From Nocardioides gansuensis (GTDB lineage Bacteria; Actinomycetota; Actinomycetes; Propionibacteriales; Nocardioidaceae): DNA of 64,000 bases. Shown here piece after piece: positions 26,773 to 36,650 of the stretch. Numbering within the stretch: the first letter of the stretch is position 1; each line of letters begins with the position of its first letter. A model generated the notes under the pieces. It searched no databases, was not told where the DNA came from, and saw only the letters and a program-made list of their open reading frames with translations. The position numbers and the translations under genes were made by a program. The stretch lies in NCBI RefSeq assembly GCF_003076135.1, contig NZ_QDGZ01000006.1, positions 124,001-188,000 on the forward strand, in the 5' to 3' direction.

Positions 26773-28581
26773 TCAGTCCTCTCCGTCGGCCTCGGGCTCG
26801 ACCTCGAAGAGGCGAGCACCCAGGACGACCTGGTCGCCGGCGGCCGCGCCGACGGACACGACGGTGCCCGCGTGCGGAGAGCGGAGGGCGACCTCCATCT
26901 TCATCGCCTCCAGCACGCCGAGGACGTCTCCCTCGGCGACCTGCTGGCCCTCGGTGACGCGCACCTCCAGCACGGTGCCGGGCATCGGGGCCACGATGCT
27001 GCGGTCGCCCGCGCCGGTGCCCTGGTCGGCGGCCAGGTCCGGGCGGATGAACACGAACCGCTGGCCCTGGTGGACGACCTCGACGCGGTCGCCCCGCACC
27101 AGGGTGGTGGCGCCGGGGGGTGCAGGCGCGTCCAGCACGACGTCCTCGTCGAGCGTGACCAGCAGCGGGCTCGGCTCGGCTCCCAGCCGGAAGCCGTCGG
27201 AGGCGAAGGGCCCGTGGCTGGTCCGGTGGGCGTCGAACCAGGCCCAGGCCGCCGCCAGCCTGGCCGGCGCCGGATCGGGGGCGGGCACCTCGTGGTGGTC
27301 GAGCCAGGCGGTGTCGATCGTGGCGTCGCGAAACTCGTCGCTCGCGGTCAGTGCCCGCAGGAAGCCGGTGTTGGTGGTCAGGCCGAGCACTGCGGTGTGG
27401 TCCAGCGCCGCGACGAGCCCGAGCCGGGCGGCCTCCCGGTCCGTCCCGTGCACGATCACCTTGCCGAGCATCGGGTCGTACGACGTGCTGACGACCTGGC
27501 CGCTCTCCAGCGCGTGGTCGACGCGCACTCCGGGCGCGGAGGGCCACTGCACCAGGGTGGCGGTGCCGGCCTGGGGGAGGAAGCCGCCGAACGCGTCCTC
27601 GGCATAGACCCGCGCCTCGATGGCGTGACCGTTGCTGGGCACGTCCTCCTGCGCCAGCGGCAGCGGCTCGCCGGCGGCGACCCGCAGCTGCAGCTCGACC
27701 AGGTCCAGCCCGGTGATCGCCTCGGTCACCGGGTGCTCCACCTGGAGCCGGGTGTTCATCTCCAGGAAGTAGAACTCGCCGGTGGCGGCGTCGAGCAGGT
27801 ACTCGACGGTGCCCGCGCCGACGTAGCCGACCTCCTGGGCGAGCGCCACCGCGGACGACGTCAGCCGGGCCCGGGTCTCGGCGTCGATGGTCGGAGCCGG
27901 CGCCTCCTCGAGCACCTTCTGGTGCCGCCGCTGGGTGGAGCAGTCGCGCTCCCACAGGTGCAGCACGGTGCCGTGGCTGTCGCCGATCACCTGCACCTCG
28001 AGGTGCCGGCCCGACTCGACGTACGTCTCGACCAGCATCGTGTCGTCGCCGAACGCGCCGGCGGCCTCCCGGCGCGCCGCGGCGAGGGCGTCGGGGAGCT
28101 CCGCCGCCGAGCGGCACACCCGCATCCCCTTGCCGCCGCCACCGGCGGCCGCCTTGACCAGCACGGGGTAGCGGAAGGTCGCGGGGTCCTCGTCGAGCGA
28201 GTACGACGGCACGACGGGCACGCCCGCTGCGACCGCGACCTCGCGGGCGGCGTCCTTGCGGCCCATCCGCTCCATCACGGCGGCGCTCGGCCCGGCGAGG
28301 GCGACGCCCTTGTCCTCCAGCGCGGTCGCGAAGGCGGACCGCTCGGAGAGGAAGCCGTAGCCGGGGTGGACGACGTCGGCGCCGGAGCTCACCGCCGCGT
28401 CGACGACGGCCTCCACGTCGAGGTAGCTCGGCACCCGGACCACCACGTCGGCGGCCCGCACGTGCGGCGCGCCGGCGTCGAGGTCGGTGTAGAGCGCGAT
28501 GGTGCGCAGGCCCATCTGCTTGGCGGTGCGGAACACCCGCAGGGCGATCTCCCCACGGTTGGCCACGAGCACGGATCGCAT
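26773..28581 (-). CDS. accA1: Biotin carboxylase / biotin carrier subunit of an acyl-CoA carboxylase
   Basis: A 602-aa alpha subunit that carboxylates its own biotin and passes the carboxyl group to AccD1. Domains in order: biotin carboxylase (MRSVLVANRGEIALRVFR; ATP loop AAAGGGGKGMRV; active site EMNTRLQVEHPVTE), a linker domain, and a C-terminal biotinyl domain with EAMKMEV. With AccD1 it most resembles 3-methylcrotonyl-CoA carboxylase of leucine breakdown. The ATG at 28581 gives the family N-terminus. It is 5 bp downstream of accD1. Confidence 0.92.
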   Translation of the reverse strand: MRSVLVANRGEIALRVFRTAKQMGLRTIALYTDLDAGAPHVRAADVVVRVPSYLDVEAVVDAAVSSGADVVHPGYGFLSERSAFATALEDKGVALAGPSAAVMERMGRKDAAREVAVAAGVPVVPSYSLDEDPATFRYPVLVKAAAGGGGKGMRVCRSAAELPDALAAARREAAGAFGDDTMLVETYVESGRHLEVQVIGDSHGTVLHLWERDCSTQRRHQKVLEEAPAPTIDAETRARLTSSAVALAQEVGYVGAGTVEYLLDAATGEFYFLEMNTRLQVEHPVTEAITGLDLVELQLRVAAGEPLPLAQEDVPSNGHAIEARVYAEDAFGGFLPQAGTATLVQWPSAPGVRVDHALESGQVVSTSYDPMLGKVIVHGTDREAARLGLVAALDHTAVLGLTTNTGFLRALTASDEFRDATIDTAWLDHHEVPAPDPAPARLAAAWAWFDAHRTSHGPFASDGFRLGAEPSPLLVTLDEDVVLDAPAPPGATTLVRGDRVEVVHQGQRFVFIRPDLAADQGTGAGDRSIVAPMPGTVLEVRVTEGQQVAEGDVLGVLEAMKMEVALRSPHAGTVVSVGAAAGDQVVLGARLFEVEPEADGED

Positions 28582-28586
28582 GTCGC

Positions 28587-30139
<1,553 letters not shown>

Positions 30140-30140
<1 letters not shown>

Positions 30141-30982
30141 CACCGGACTCCCGTCGTGTGGGCGAGGCGGAGGATCCGCTCGGCCTGCTTGAAGATCGGC
30201 CCGTCGACCATCCTGCCCTCGAACGTCGTCACGCCGCGGTCGTCGCCGACGTGCGCGAGCAGCCGTCGAGCCCAGTCGATGCGCTCGGCGGAAGGGGCGT
30301 AGGACGCCCTGATGACGTCGACCTGCTTGGGGTGGATGGCGACGGTCGCGTCGAACCCGACCGCCACCGCGTCCTCACACGCCGAAGCCAGGCCGTCGAG
30401 GTCGTCGATGTCCATGTGCACGGCGTCGAGTGCGAGGCGGCCGCTGGCCTTGGCTGCGACCAGCGCACGGGAGCGGGCGTAGCGGGCGACGTCGCGGAAC
30501 GTCCCGTCGGCCTTCCGGCTGGCGGTGCCGCCCAGGCCCGCCACGAGGTCGTCGGCGCCCCACATCAGCCCGACCACGTTGTCGGCCGAGGCCAGCTCGG
30601 CGGCCCGCTCGATGCCCAACGGGGTCTCGACGAGCACGACCACCTGATGGGGGAGCGCGGTGATGGTGGCGGGATCCTCGGACTTGGACAGCATCACGCG
30701 GGCGATGCCGAGCTCCCCGGTGAGCGCCGCGTCGGCAGCGTGCTCGTGGCTGTCCGCGGCGTTGATCCGCACCACGGTGCGGTCCCGCTCGAGCGTGCCG
30801 TCGGCGACCAGGCCGCGCAGCGCCTCGCGGGCCGCCGGCTTGTTGCCCGGGGCGACCGCGTCCTCGAGGTCGAGGATCACCACGTCGGCGGCGGCGAGGG
30901 CCTTCGGGTAGCGCTCCGGGCGGTCGGCGGGGCAGAAGAGCCAGGCCGGGCCGGGAGACCAGTCGCTCACGGGCTCAGTCAC
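30140..30982 (-). CDS. citE: CitE-like beta-hydroxyacyl-CoA lyase
   Basis: A 280-aa HpcH/HpaI TIM-barrel lyase: [40 protein letters not shown] (acidic metal ligand), [17 protein letters not shown] and [14 protein letters not shown]. The CitE-like protein at the same place in M. tuberculosis (Rv2498c) has been reported as a beta-hydroxyacyl-CoA lyase acting in leucine and itaconate breakdown. Here it can supply the HMG-CoA lyase step that the cluster otherwise lacks. The start is GTG at 30982, overlapping the MaoC gene by 8 bp. There is no citrate lyase alpha or gamma subunit nearby. Confidence 0.88.
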
Positions 30983-31460
30983 TCGGGGCCATCCTCACCA
31001 GCGTCTGGCGCGTGGCCGTCGCGACGACCTCGCCCTTCTGGTTCCGCGCGGTGTGCTGCAGCGTCACGATGCCCTCCCCGGGGCGGCTGGAAGAGGGACG
31101 CTTGTCGACGACCAGCGTCTCGCCGTAGAGGGTGTCGCCGTGCCGCACCGGTGCCGGGAACGAGATCTCGGAGAAGCCGAGGTTCGCCACGATGGTGCCC
31201 AGGGTCAGCTGGGACACCGACTGCCCGACCACCAGCGACAGGGTGAACATCGAGTTCACCAGCCGGTCGTGGAAGGGCGGCAGCTGCTCGCTGGCGGCCT
31301 GGTCCAGGTGCAGCGGCTGGGTGTTCATGGTCAGCGTCGTGAAGAAGACGTTGTCGGCCTCGGTGACGGTGCGTCCGGGGCGGTGCTCGTAGACCGTACC
31401 GACCTCGAACTCCTCGAACCAGAGTCCGCGCTGGGTGATCCGCTTGCTCTCGTCGGTCAT
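30975..31460 (-). CDS. MaoC-type hotdog hydratase
   Basis: A 161-aa single-domain MaoC dehydratase. TVTEADNVFFTTLTMNTQPL carries the usual hydratase Asp/His region and LGTIVANLGFSEISFPAPV the hydrophobic core. It probably hydrates 3-methylglutaconyl-CoA or a related enoyl-CoA between the carboxylase and the lyase; no crotonase hydratase gene is present in the cluster. The ATG at 31460 is 8 bp after GGTGGAG on the coding strand; a GTG at 31469 is the alternative start. Substrate inferred from context. Confidence 0.85.
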   Translation of the reverse strand: MTDESKRITQRGLWFEEFEVGTVYEHRPGRTVTEADNVFFTTLTMNTQPLHLDQAASEQLPPFHDRLVNSMFTLSLVVGQSVSQLTLGTIVANLGFSEISFPAPVRHGDTLYGETLVVDKRPSSSRPGEGIVTLQHTARNQKGEVVATATRQTLVRMAPSD

Positions 31461-31465
31461 CGCGG

Positions 31466-32629
31466 TCACTCCACCGGGAGCCCGAGCCCGCGCGCGATCA
31501 GCATCCGCTGGACCTCGCTGGTGCCCTCGCCGACGGTGAGGATCCTCGCGTCCCGGTAGAACCGGGCCACCGGGTATTCCTCCATGAATCCGTAGCCCCC
31601 GAAGACCTGGGTGGCGATCCGGGTCGCGGTGACCGCGGACTCAGACGCGTAGAGCTTCGCCACCGCGGCGGCCTGCTTGAAGTCCTTCATGGGGGCGCCG
31701 GCGTCCTTCATCGCGGCGGCCTTGTAGACCAGCAGCCGGGAGGCCTGCAGCATCACCTCGAGGTCGGCGATCTGGAACGCCACGCCCTGCTTGCGGCCGA
31801 TCGGGCCGCCCATAGTCTGCCGCTGGTTGGCGTAGCGGACGCACTCGTCGAGGCACGCCTGGACCAGGCCGACCGCCAGGGCGGCGATGGCCACCCGGCC
31901 GTCGTCGAGGATGGCGAGGAACTGGGCGAAGCCGCGGCCTCGCTCGCCGAGCAGGTTGCCCTCCGGCACCCGGCAGTCCGCGAAGGAGAGCGGGTGGGTG
32001 TCGGAGATCTTCCAGCCGAGCTTGTCGTAGGCCGGCTCGACCACGAACCCGGGCGTCCCCGAGGGGATGATGATCGTGGAGATCTCGGCGGAGCCGTCCT
32101 CGCGCGTCCCGGTGCGGGCGGTGACCGTGACCACCGAGGTGATCTCCGAGCCGGAGTTGGTGATGAACTGCTTGGAGCCGTTCACGACCCACTCGCCACC
32201 GTCGAGCACCGCCCTGGTCTTCGTGGCACCGGCGTCCGAGCCGGCGCCGGGCTCCGTCAGGCCGAACGCGGCGAGCCGTTGTCCGGTGACCAGGTCCGGC
32301 AGCCACTGCTGCTTCTGCTCGTCGGATCCGAAGGTGAGGATCGGGTTGATGCCCAGCCCGACGGCCGCCTCGAGGGTGATGCCGAGCGCCTGGTCGACGC
32401 GGCCGATCTCCTCGATCGCCACGCACAGCGAGGTGAAGTCGCTGCCGGAGCCGCCGTACTCCTCGGGGGCGGTGAGGCCCATCAGCCCGAGCTCGCCCAT
32501 CTTCTGCACCACGTCGACGGGGAAGTGGTGCGCCTTGTCCCACTCGGCCACGTGCGGGCCGATCTCCTTCTCGGCGAAGTCCCGGACGACCTTGCGGAAG
32601 TCCTCGTGCTCCCTGGACAGCTCGAACAT
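31466..32629 (-). CDS. Acyl-CoA dehydrogenase, probable isovaleryl-CoA type (FadE19-like)
   Basis: A 387-aa FAD-dependent acyl-CoA dehydrogenase: FGLTEPGAGSDAGATKTRAV (substrate/FAD loop), ITNSGSEITSVVTVTA, QVFGGYGFMEEYPVARFYRD and ILTVGEGTSEVQRMLIARGL. It should make the first double bond of isovaleryl-CoA, or a branched acyl-CoA, at the head of the leucine cluster. A Glu sits at the common MCAD-type base position (VGEGTSE), unlike human isovaleryl-CoA dehydrogenase, so substrate range is open. The ATG at 32629 follows AAGGAGCGAG. Twin operators lie upstream. Confidence 0.88.
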   Translation of the reverse strand: MFELSREHEDFRKVVRDFAEKEIGPHVAEWDKAHHFPVDVVQKMGELGLMGLTAPEEYGGSGSDFTSLCVAIEEIGRVDQALGITLEAAVGLGINPILTFGSDEQKQQWLPDLVTGQRLAAFGLTEPGAGSDAGATKTRAVLDGGEWVVNGSKQFITNSGSEITSVVTVTARTGTREDGSAEISTIIIPSGTPGFVVEPAYDKLGWKISDTHPLSFADCRVPEGNLLGERGRGFAQFLAILDDGRVAIAALAVGLVQACLDECVRYANQRQTMGGPIGRKQGVAFQIADLEVMLQASRLLVYKAAAMKDAGAPMKDFKQAAAVAKLYASESAVTATRIATQVFGGYGFMEEYPVARFYRDARILTVGEGTSEVQRMLIARGLGLPVE

Positions 32630-32677
32630 CTCGCTCCTTGTGTCACCACGGCCGGGTCGCGGCCGTCAGACGAGGTG

Positions 32678-32722
32678 GTTATCAATCGATAACTGAGACG
32701 AGGTTAACAAACGATAACCTCG
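32678..32722. promoter_or_regulatory. Twin operators between the acyl-CoA dehydrogenase and TetR genes
   Basis: Two near-identical palindromes, GTTATCAATCGATAAC (32678-32693) and GTTAACAAACGATAAC (32703-32718), agree at 14 of 16 positions with starts 25 bp apart. The second extends to 8-bp arms CGAGGTTA / TAACCTCG (32699-32722). They are the most A/T-rich bases of the gap and lie between divergent genes. The natural reader is the adjacent TetR protein, repressing both itself and the leucine cluster. Confidence 0.8.
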
Positions 32723-32740
32723 ACGTCTAGGCTGCTCCCC
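32704..32740 (+). promoter_or_regulatory. Promoter of a probable leaderless tetR transcript
   Basis: TTAACA (32704-32709; 5 of 6 to TTGACA), an 18-nt spacer and TAGGCT (32728-32733) place the transcription start 7 nt on, exactly at the ATG at 32741. No ribosome site precedes that ATG. The second operator covers the -35 box. Confidence 0.6.
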
Positions 32741-33328
32741 ATGTCCGGTCCTGAAGGCGCGTCCCTCCCCACCTCCCGGCGGCAGCAGATCATCGAGGTC
32801 GCTGCCGGGCTGTTCGCCGAGCGCGGCTTCCACGGGGTGTCCATCTACGACCTGGGCGCGGCGATGGGGACGTCCGGCGCTGCGCTCTACAAGCACTTCG
32901 CCAGCAAGGACGCCCTGCTCGGCGCGATGCTGGTGGACATCAGTGAGCGGCTCCTCTCGGAGGGCCAGCAGCGCGCGGACGCCGCCGCCGAGGAGGGCCC
33001 GGACGTGGTGCTTGCGGCGCTGATCGCCTGGCACGTGGAGTTCGCCCTGACCCACCCGGCGCTGATCACGGTGCAGCTGCGGGACCTGGCCAGCCTCTCG
33101 GAGGAGGACAGGAAGACCGTGCGCCGGCTCCAGCGCCGCTACGTCGAGCTCTGGGTCGACGCGGTCAGCGCGGCCGTGGGGGCGGACGAGGCGCACGCCC
33201 GGTCCGCCGCCCACGCGGTCTTCGGCATGATCAACTCGACGCCGCACAGCGCGCTGCTCGGCCGCGACGACATGGCCGGGCAGCTGCAGCGGATGGCGCA
33301 TGCCGCGCTGCACGCGTGCCGCTCCTGA
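32741..33328 (+). CDS. TetR-family repressor of the leucine/isovalerate cluster (BkaR-like)
   Basis: A 195-aa TetR regulator. The DNA-binding part reads RRQQIIEVAAGLFAERGFHG, then MGTSGAALYKHFASKDALLG; the C-terminal half is helical and unremarkable. It is divergent from the acyl-CoA dehydrogenase with the twin operators between them. M. tuberculosis has a TetR repressor (Rv2506, called BkaR) at the matching place. The likely ligand is an acyl-CoA of the pathway (inference). It converges with the acyl-CoA synthetase gene, 17 bp apart. Confidence 0.88.
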   Translation: MSGPEGASLPTSRRQQIIEVAAGLFAERGFHGVSIYDLGAAMGTSGAALYKHFASKDALLGAMLVDISERLLSEGQQRADAAAEEGPDVVLAALIAWHVEFALTHPALITVQLRDLASLSEEDRKTVRRLQRRYVELWVDAVSAAVGADEAHARSAAHAVFGMINSTPHSALLGRDDMAGQLQRMAHAALHACRS

Positions 33329-33345
33329 CTGCCCGGCGTCCATCC

Positions 33346-35016
33346 TCAGAGTCCGAGCACAGAGACGCTCCGCTCGCGCATCTCGACCTTCCGCACCTTG
33401 CCGGTCACCGTCATCGGGAAGTCGTCCACGACGAGCACGTAGCGCGGGATCTTGTAGTGCGCGAGCCTGCCGGTGGCGAACTCGCGGACCGCCGCGGCGT
33501 CGAGCGGCTCGGCCCCCTCGCGCAGCTTGACCCAGGCGCACAGCTCCTCGCCGTACTTCTCGTCGGGCACGCCGATGACCTGGACGTCCTCGACGTCGGG
33601 ATGGGTGTAGAGGAACTCCTCGATCTCGCGGGGGTAGATGTTCTCCCCGCCGCGGATCACCATGTCCTTGATCCGGCCGACGATGGTGCAGTAGCCGTCC
33701 TCGCGCATCACGGCCAGGTCGCCGGTGTGCATCCAGCCGTCGGAGTCGATCGCCTCCGCGGTCTTCTCCTGGGCCTCCGCATCAGACAGGGGCCAGTAGC
33801 CCAGCATCACCGAGTAGCCGCGGGTGCAGAACTCTCCCGGCACGCCGCGCGGGACGGTCTGGCCCGTGGCGGTGTCCACGATCTTGATCTCCACGTGCGG
33901 GTGCACCCGGCCGATCGTGGTCGTGCGTCGGTCGAGGTCGTCGTCGGAGCGGGTCTGGCACGACACCGGCGAGGTCTCGGTCATGCCGTAGGCGATGGAG
34001 ACCTCCGACATGTGCATCTCGTTGACACAGTGCTTCATCACCTCGACCGGGCAGACCGCCCCCGCCATGATCCCGGTCCGCAGGCTCGACAGGTCGTACG
34101 CCGGGGAGTCGCCCTTCGTATCGAGCAGGGCGTTCTGCATCGCGATGAACATCGTCGGGACGCCGAAGAGGCCGGTGCACCGCTCGTCCTGCACAGCCTG
34201 CAGGGTCGCGCCCGGCTCGAAGCCCGGACCGGGGATCACCATCGTGGCGCCGTGGGTGATGCAGCCGAGGTTGCCCATCACCATCCCGAAGCAGTGGTAG
34301 AAGGGCACCGGGATGCACAGCCGGTCCTGCTCGGTGAAGTTGATGGTCTCGGTGACGAAGAAGCCGTTGTTGAGGATGTTGCGGTGGCTCAGCGTCGCGC
34401 CCTTGGGGAAGCCGGTCGTCCCGCTGGTGTACTGGATGTTGATCGGGTCGTGCGGCGACAGCTCGTAGTCGACGTGGTCCGCGAGCCGCTCGCCGCGGCC
34501 GGACTCGAGCAGCTCGTCCCACTCCGGCTGGCCCAGGAAGACGACGTGCTCCAGCGGACCCCCGTTCATCGAGCTCAGTCGAGGGCCGACCTCGGCGATC
34601 ATCGACCGGTAGTCGCTGGTCTTGAAGTCCGTCGCCGAGAGCAGCACGCGCACGCCCGACTGGGTGAGCGCGTACTGCAGCTCGTGGGTCCGGTAGGACG
34701 GGTTGACGTTGACCAGGATCGCGCCGACCTTCGCGGTGGCGAGCTGGATCATCGTCCACTCGGCACAGTTGGGGGACCAGATGCCGACCCGGTCGCCCTT
34801 GCGGATGCCGAGCTTGCGGAGGCCGACGGCGAGCGCGTCGACGTCGCGGTCCAGCTCGGCGTAGGTCCACCTGCGCCCGGTGGTCACCTCGACGAGCGCC
34901 TCCCGGTCGCCGTACCGCTGGACGGTGCGCTCGAAGCTCGCGCCGATGGTCTCCTCGAGGAGCGGAGTGCCGGTGTCGCCCGCGTCGTACGACTCCATGA
35001 CCTGTCCCTTCTCCAT
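33346..35016 (-). CDS. Acyl-CoA synthetase, AMP-forming (FadD35-like)
   Basis: A 556-aa adenylate-forming ligase with the full motif set: [16 protein letters not shown] (ATP/AMP signature), [39 protein letters not shown] and the catalytic Lys in [12 protein letters not shown]. It activates a carboxylic acid to its CoA ester, probably a short or branched-chain acid feeding the neighbouring dehydrogenase. The ATG at 35016 has AGGAGG 7 bp upstream; a second ATG at 34998 lacks as good a site. The long open frame upstream overlaps the transporter and is not coding. Confidence 0.9.
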   Translation of the reverse strand: MEKGQVMESYDAGDTGTPLLEETIGASFERTVQRYGDREALVEVTTGRRWTYAELDRDVDALAVGLRKLGIRKGDRVGIWSPNCAEWTMIQLATAKVGAILVNVNPSYRTHELQYALTQSGVRVLLSATDFKTSDYRSMIAEVGPRLSSMNGGPLEHVVFLGQPEWDELLESGRGERLADHVDYELSPHDPINIQYTSGTTGFPKGATLSHRNILNNGFFVTETINFTEQDRLCIPVPFYHCFGMVMGNLGCITHGATMVIPGPGFEPGATLQAVQDERCTGLFGVPTMFIAMQNALLDTKGDSPAYDLSSLRTGIMAGAVCPVEVMKHCVNEMHMSEVSIAYGMTETSPVSCQTRSDDDLDRRTTTIGRVHPHVEIKIVDTATGQTVPRGVPGEFCTRGYSVMLGYWPLSDAEAQEKTAEAIDSDGWMHTGDLAVMREDGYCTIVGRIKDMVIRGGENIYPREIEEFLYTHPDVEDVQVIGVPDEKYGEELCAWVKLREGAEPLDAAAVREFATGRLAHYKIPRYVLVVDDFPMTVTGKVRKVEMRERSVSVLGL

Positions 35017-35036
35017 CCTGGGTCCTCCTGCCGTCG

Positions 35037-36368
35037 TCACGCGACCACCGGGTCGTCCGCCAGACCCCGCCTCTCGTCCCTGGTGGCCATGGCCCGGCCG
35101 CTCGTCTCGGGCAGCATCAGGATGCAGAGCACGCTGAGCCCCGCGAAGCCCGCAAGCATCCACCCGATCGCGGGGACGTTGCCGGAGGCGGCGAGGTCGG
35201 CGGCGAAGATCGGGGCGGTGCCGCCCCCGATCACGCCGGCGAGGTTGTAGGCCATGCCTGCACCGGTGTAGCGGTATTCGGTGGCGAACATCTCCGGCAG
35301 CAGGGCACCGGCGGGGCCGTACGAGACGCCCATGATCGCCAGGCTCCCGGACAGGCCGACGGCGAAGGCCACGGCGCCGCCGCGGTCGAGCAGCGGGAAG
35401 AGCAGCAAGCCCCACGGCACGGCCGCCAGGCACGAGGCGAGCACCACCTTCCTGCGCCCGATCCGGTCGCTGTAGACGCCGGAGATCCAGGTCGCGGTCG
35501 CGAACACCAACGCGGCCACGATCCCGAGCGAGAGCACGGTCGCCCGGCTCAGCCCCATCGCCGCGGTGCCGTACGACGTGAGGAACGCGGCGCCGATGTA
35601 GAAGAACGCGAACAGCATCGTCAGCGCACCGCCGGCGAGCAGGATCTCGCGCCACTGGTGCCTCACGGCGGCGAGGAGCGGGCCCTGGGCCTTCACGCGC
35701 AGCCGCTCGGTGTCGCGGAACATCGGCGTCTCGTCCACCGACGTGCGGACGTAGAGGCCGAGCAGCACGAGCAGGCCGCTGAGCAGGAACGGGATCCGCC
35801 AGCCCCACTCGACGAAGGCCGGGGAGGTCTCCCCGGCGAGCCTGTTGACCACCAGGAACGTGGCGCTGGAGAGCGCGAGGGCGATGGCCGGGCCGAGCTG
35901 CGGGAACACGGCGTACATCCCGCGCTGGTGCGGTGGGGCGTACTCGGTGGCCAGGAGCGTCGCCCCCGCCCACTCGCCGCCGACCGCGAAGCCCTGGAGG
36001 AAGCGGCAGAGGACCAGCAGGATGGGGGCGGCCACCCCGATGGTCGCCGCGCTGGGCAGGAGACCGATGGCCACCGTGGCCCCACCCATCAGAAGCAGCG
36101 TGGTGATCAGTGTCTTCTTGCGGCCGATCCGGTCGCCGAAGTGACCGAAGAGGATGGCCCCGAGGGGGCGGGCCCCGAACGCCACTCCGAACGTGGCGAA
36201 CGACGCGACGCTCGCGGCGGCGTCTCCCAGGGCCGGGAAGAAGACGGTCGGGAAGACCAGCGCCGCGGCGGTGCCGTAGATGAAGAAGTCGTAGAACTCG
36301 ATGGTGGTGCCCGCACAGCTGGCGAACGCCACCCGTCCCATGGACGTGTTGCTCTGGTGAGTGCTCAT
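35037..36368 (-). CDS. MHS-family (MFS) metabolite:H+ symporter
   Basis: A 443-aa twelve-helix transporter of the metabolite:H+ symporter group. [40 protein letters not shown] and [20 protein letters not shown] are the classic MHS sequences shared with proline/betaine, shikimate and dicarboxylate carriers. It is 20 bp upstream of the acyl-CoA synthetase in the same direction, so it probably imports that enzyme's acid substrate. The ribosome site at the ATG at 36368 is weak. Substrate unknown. Confidence 0.87.
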   Translation of the reverse strand: MSTHQSNTSMGRVAFASCAGTTIEFYDFFIYGTAAALVFPTVFFPALGDAAASVASFATFGVAFGARPLGAILFGHFGDRIGRKKTLITTLLLMGGATVAIGLLPSAATIGVAAPILLVLCRFLQGFAVGGEWAGATLLATEYAPPHQRGMYAVFPQLGPAIALALSSATFLVVNRLAGETSPAFVEWGWRIPFLLSGLLVLLGLYVRTSVDETPMFRDTERLRVKAQGPLLAAVRHQWREILLAGGALTMLFAFFYIGAAFLTSYGTAAMGLSRATVLSLGIVAALVFATATWISGVYSDRIGRRKVVLASCLAAVPWGLLLFPLLDRGGAVAFAVGLSGSLAIMGVSYGPAGALLPEMFATEYRYTGAGMAYNLAGVIGGGTAPIFAADLAASGNVPAIGWMLAGFAGLSVLCILMLPETSGRAMATRDERRGLADDPVVA

Positions 36369-36551
36369 GCGACAGGAGTGTGCGGGCGGTCACATCGCCA
36401 CCGGCACCTCCCAAAGTGGGTGCCACGGACTGCTCTTGCAGCGTGCGGAGTCCCAGGACTGGGCGCCGGCGCGCATCAGCCGGTCGGACGTAGGTGAGGG
36501 TGCTTTCGGACCACCCGGATGCCCCCAACGGGCCATTTAGCGGGGAAGTCA

Positions 36552-36579
36552 TCCCCCAGGTGGGGGAAATCCCTACGTT
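36552..36579 (+). promoter_or_regulatory. Palindrome and -10 box upstream of the conservon
   Basis: TCCCCCA-GG-TGGGGGA (36552-36567) is a perfect 7-bp inverted repeat. TACGTT (36574-36579) could be the -10 box of the conservon, placing the palindrome over the -35/spacer region as an operator. The start would lie about 65 nt before the kinase ATG. The remaining ~180 bp back to the transporter start show nothing else clear. Confidence 0.45.
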
Positions 36580-36650
36580 GGCGACGCCCCCACCCCCAGG
36601 GCGCGCGCCGCTGCACCGGTGGCGCTCGATTCAAGTGCCTCGGGAGAACC

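Noticed and set aside
33346-36552. 1068-codon minus frame suggesting a fused transporter-ligase protein
   Set aside because: Only residues from 35016 downward look like a protein. The upstream part is the transporter gene read out of frame, and that gene has its own intact frame.
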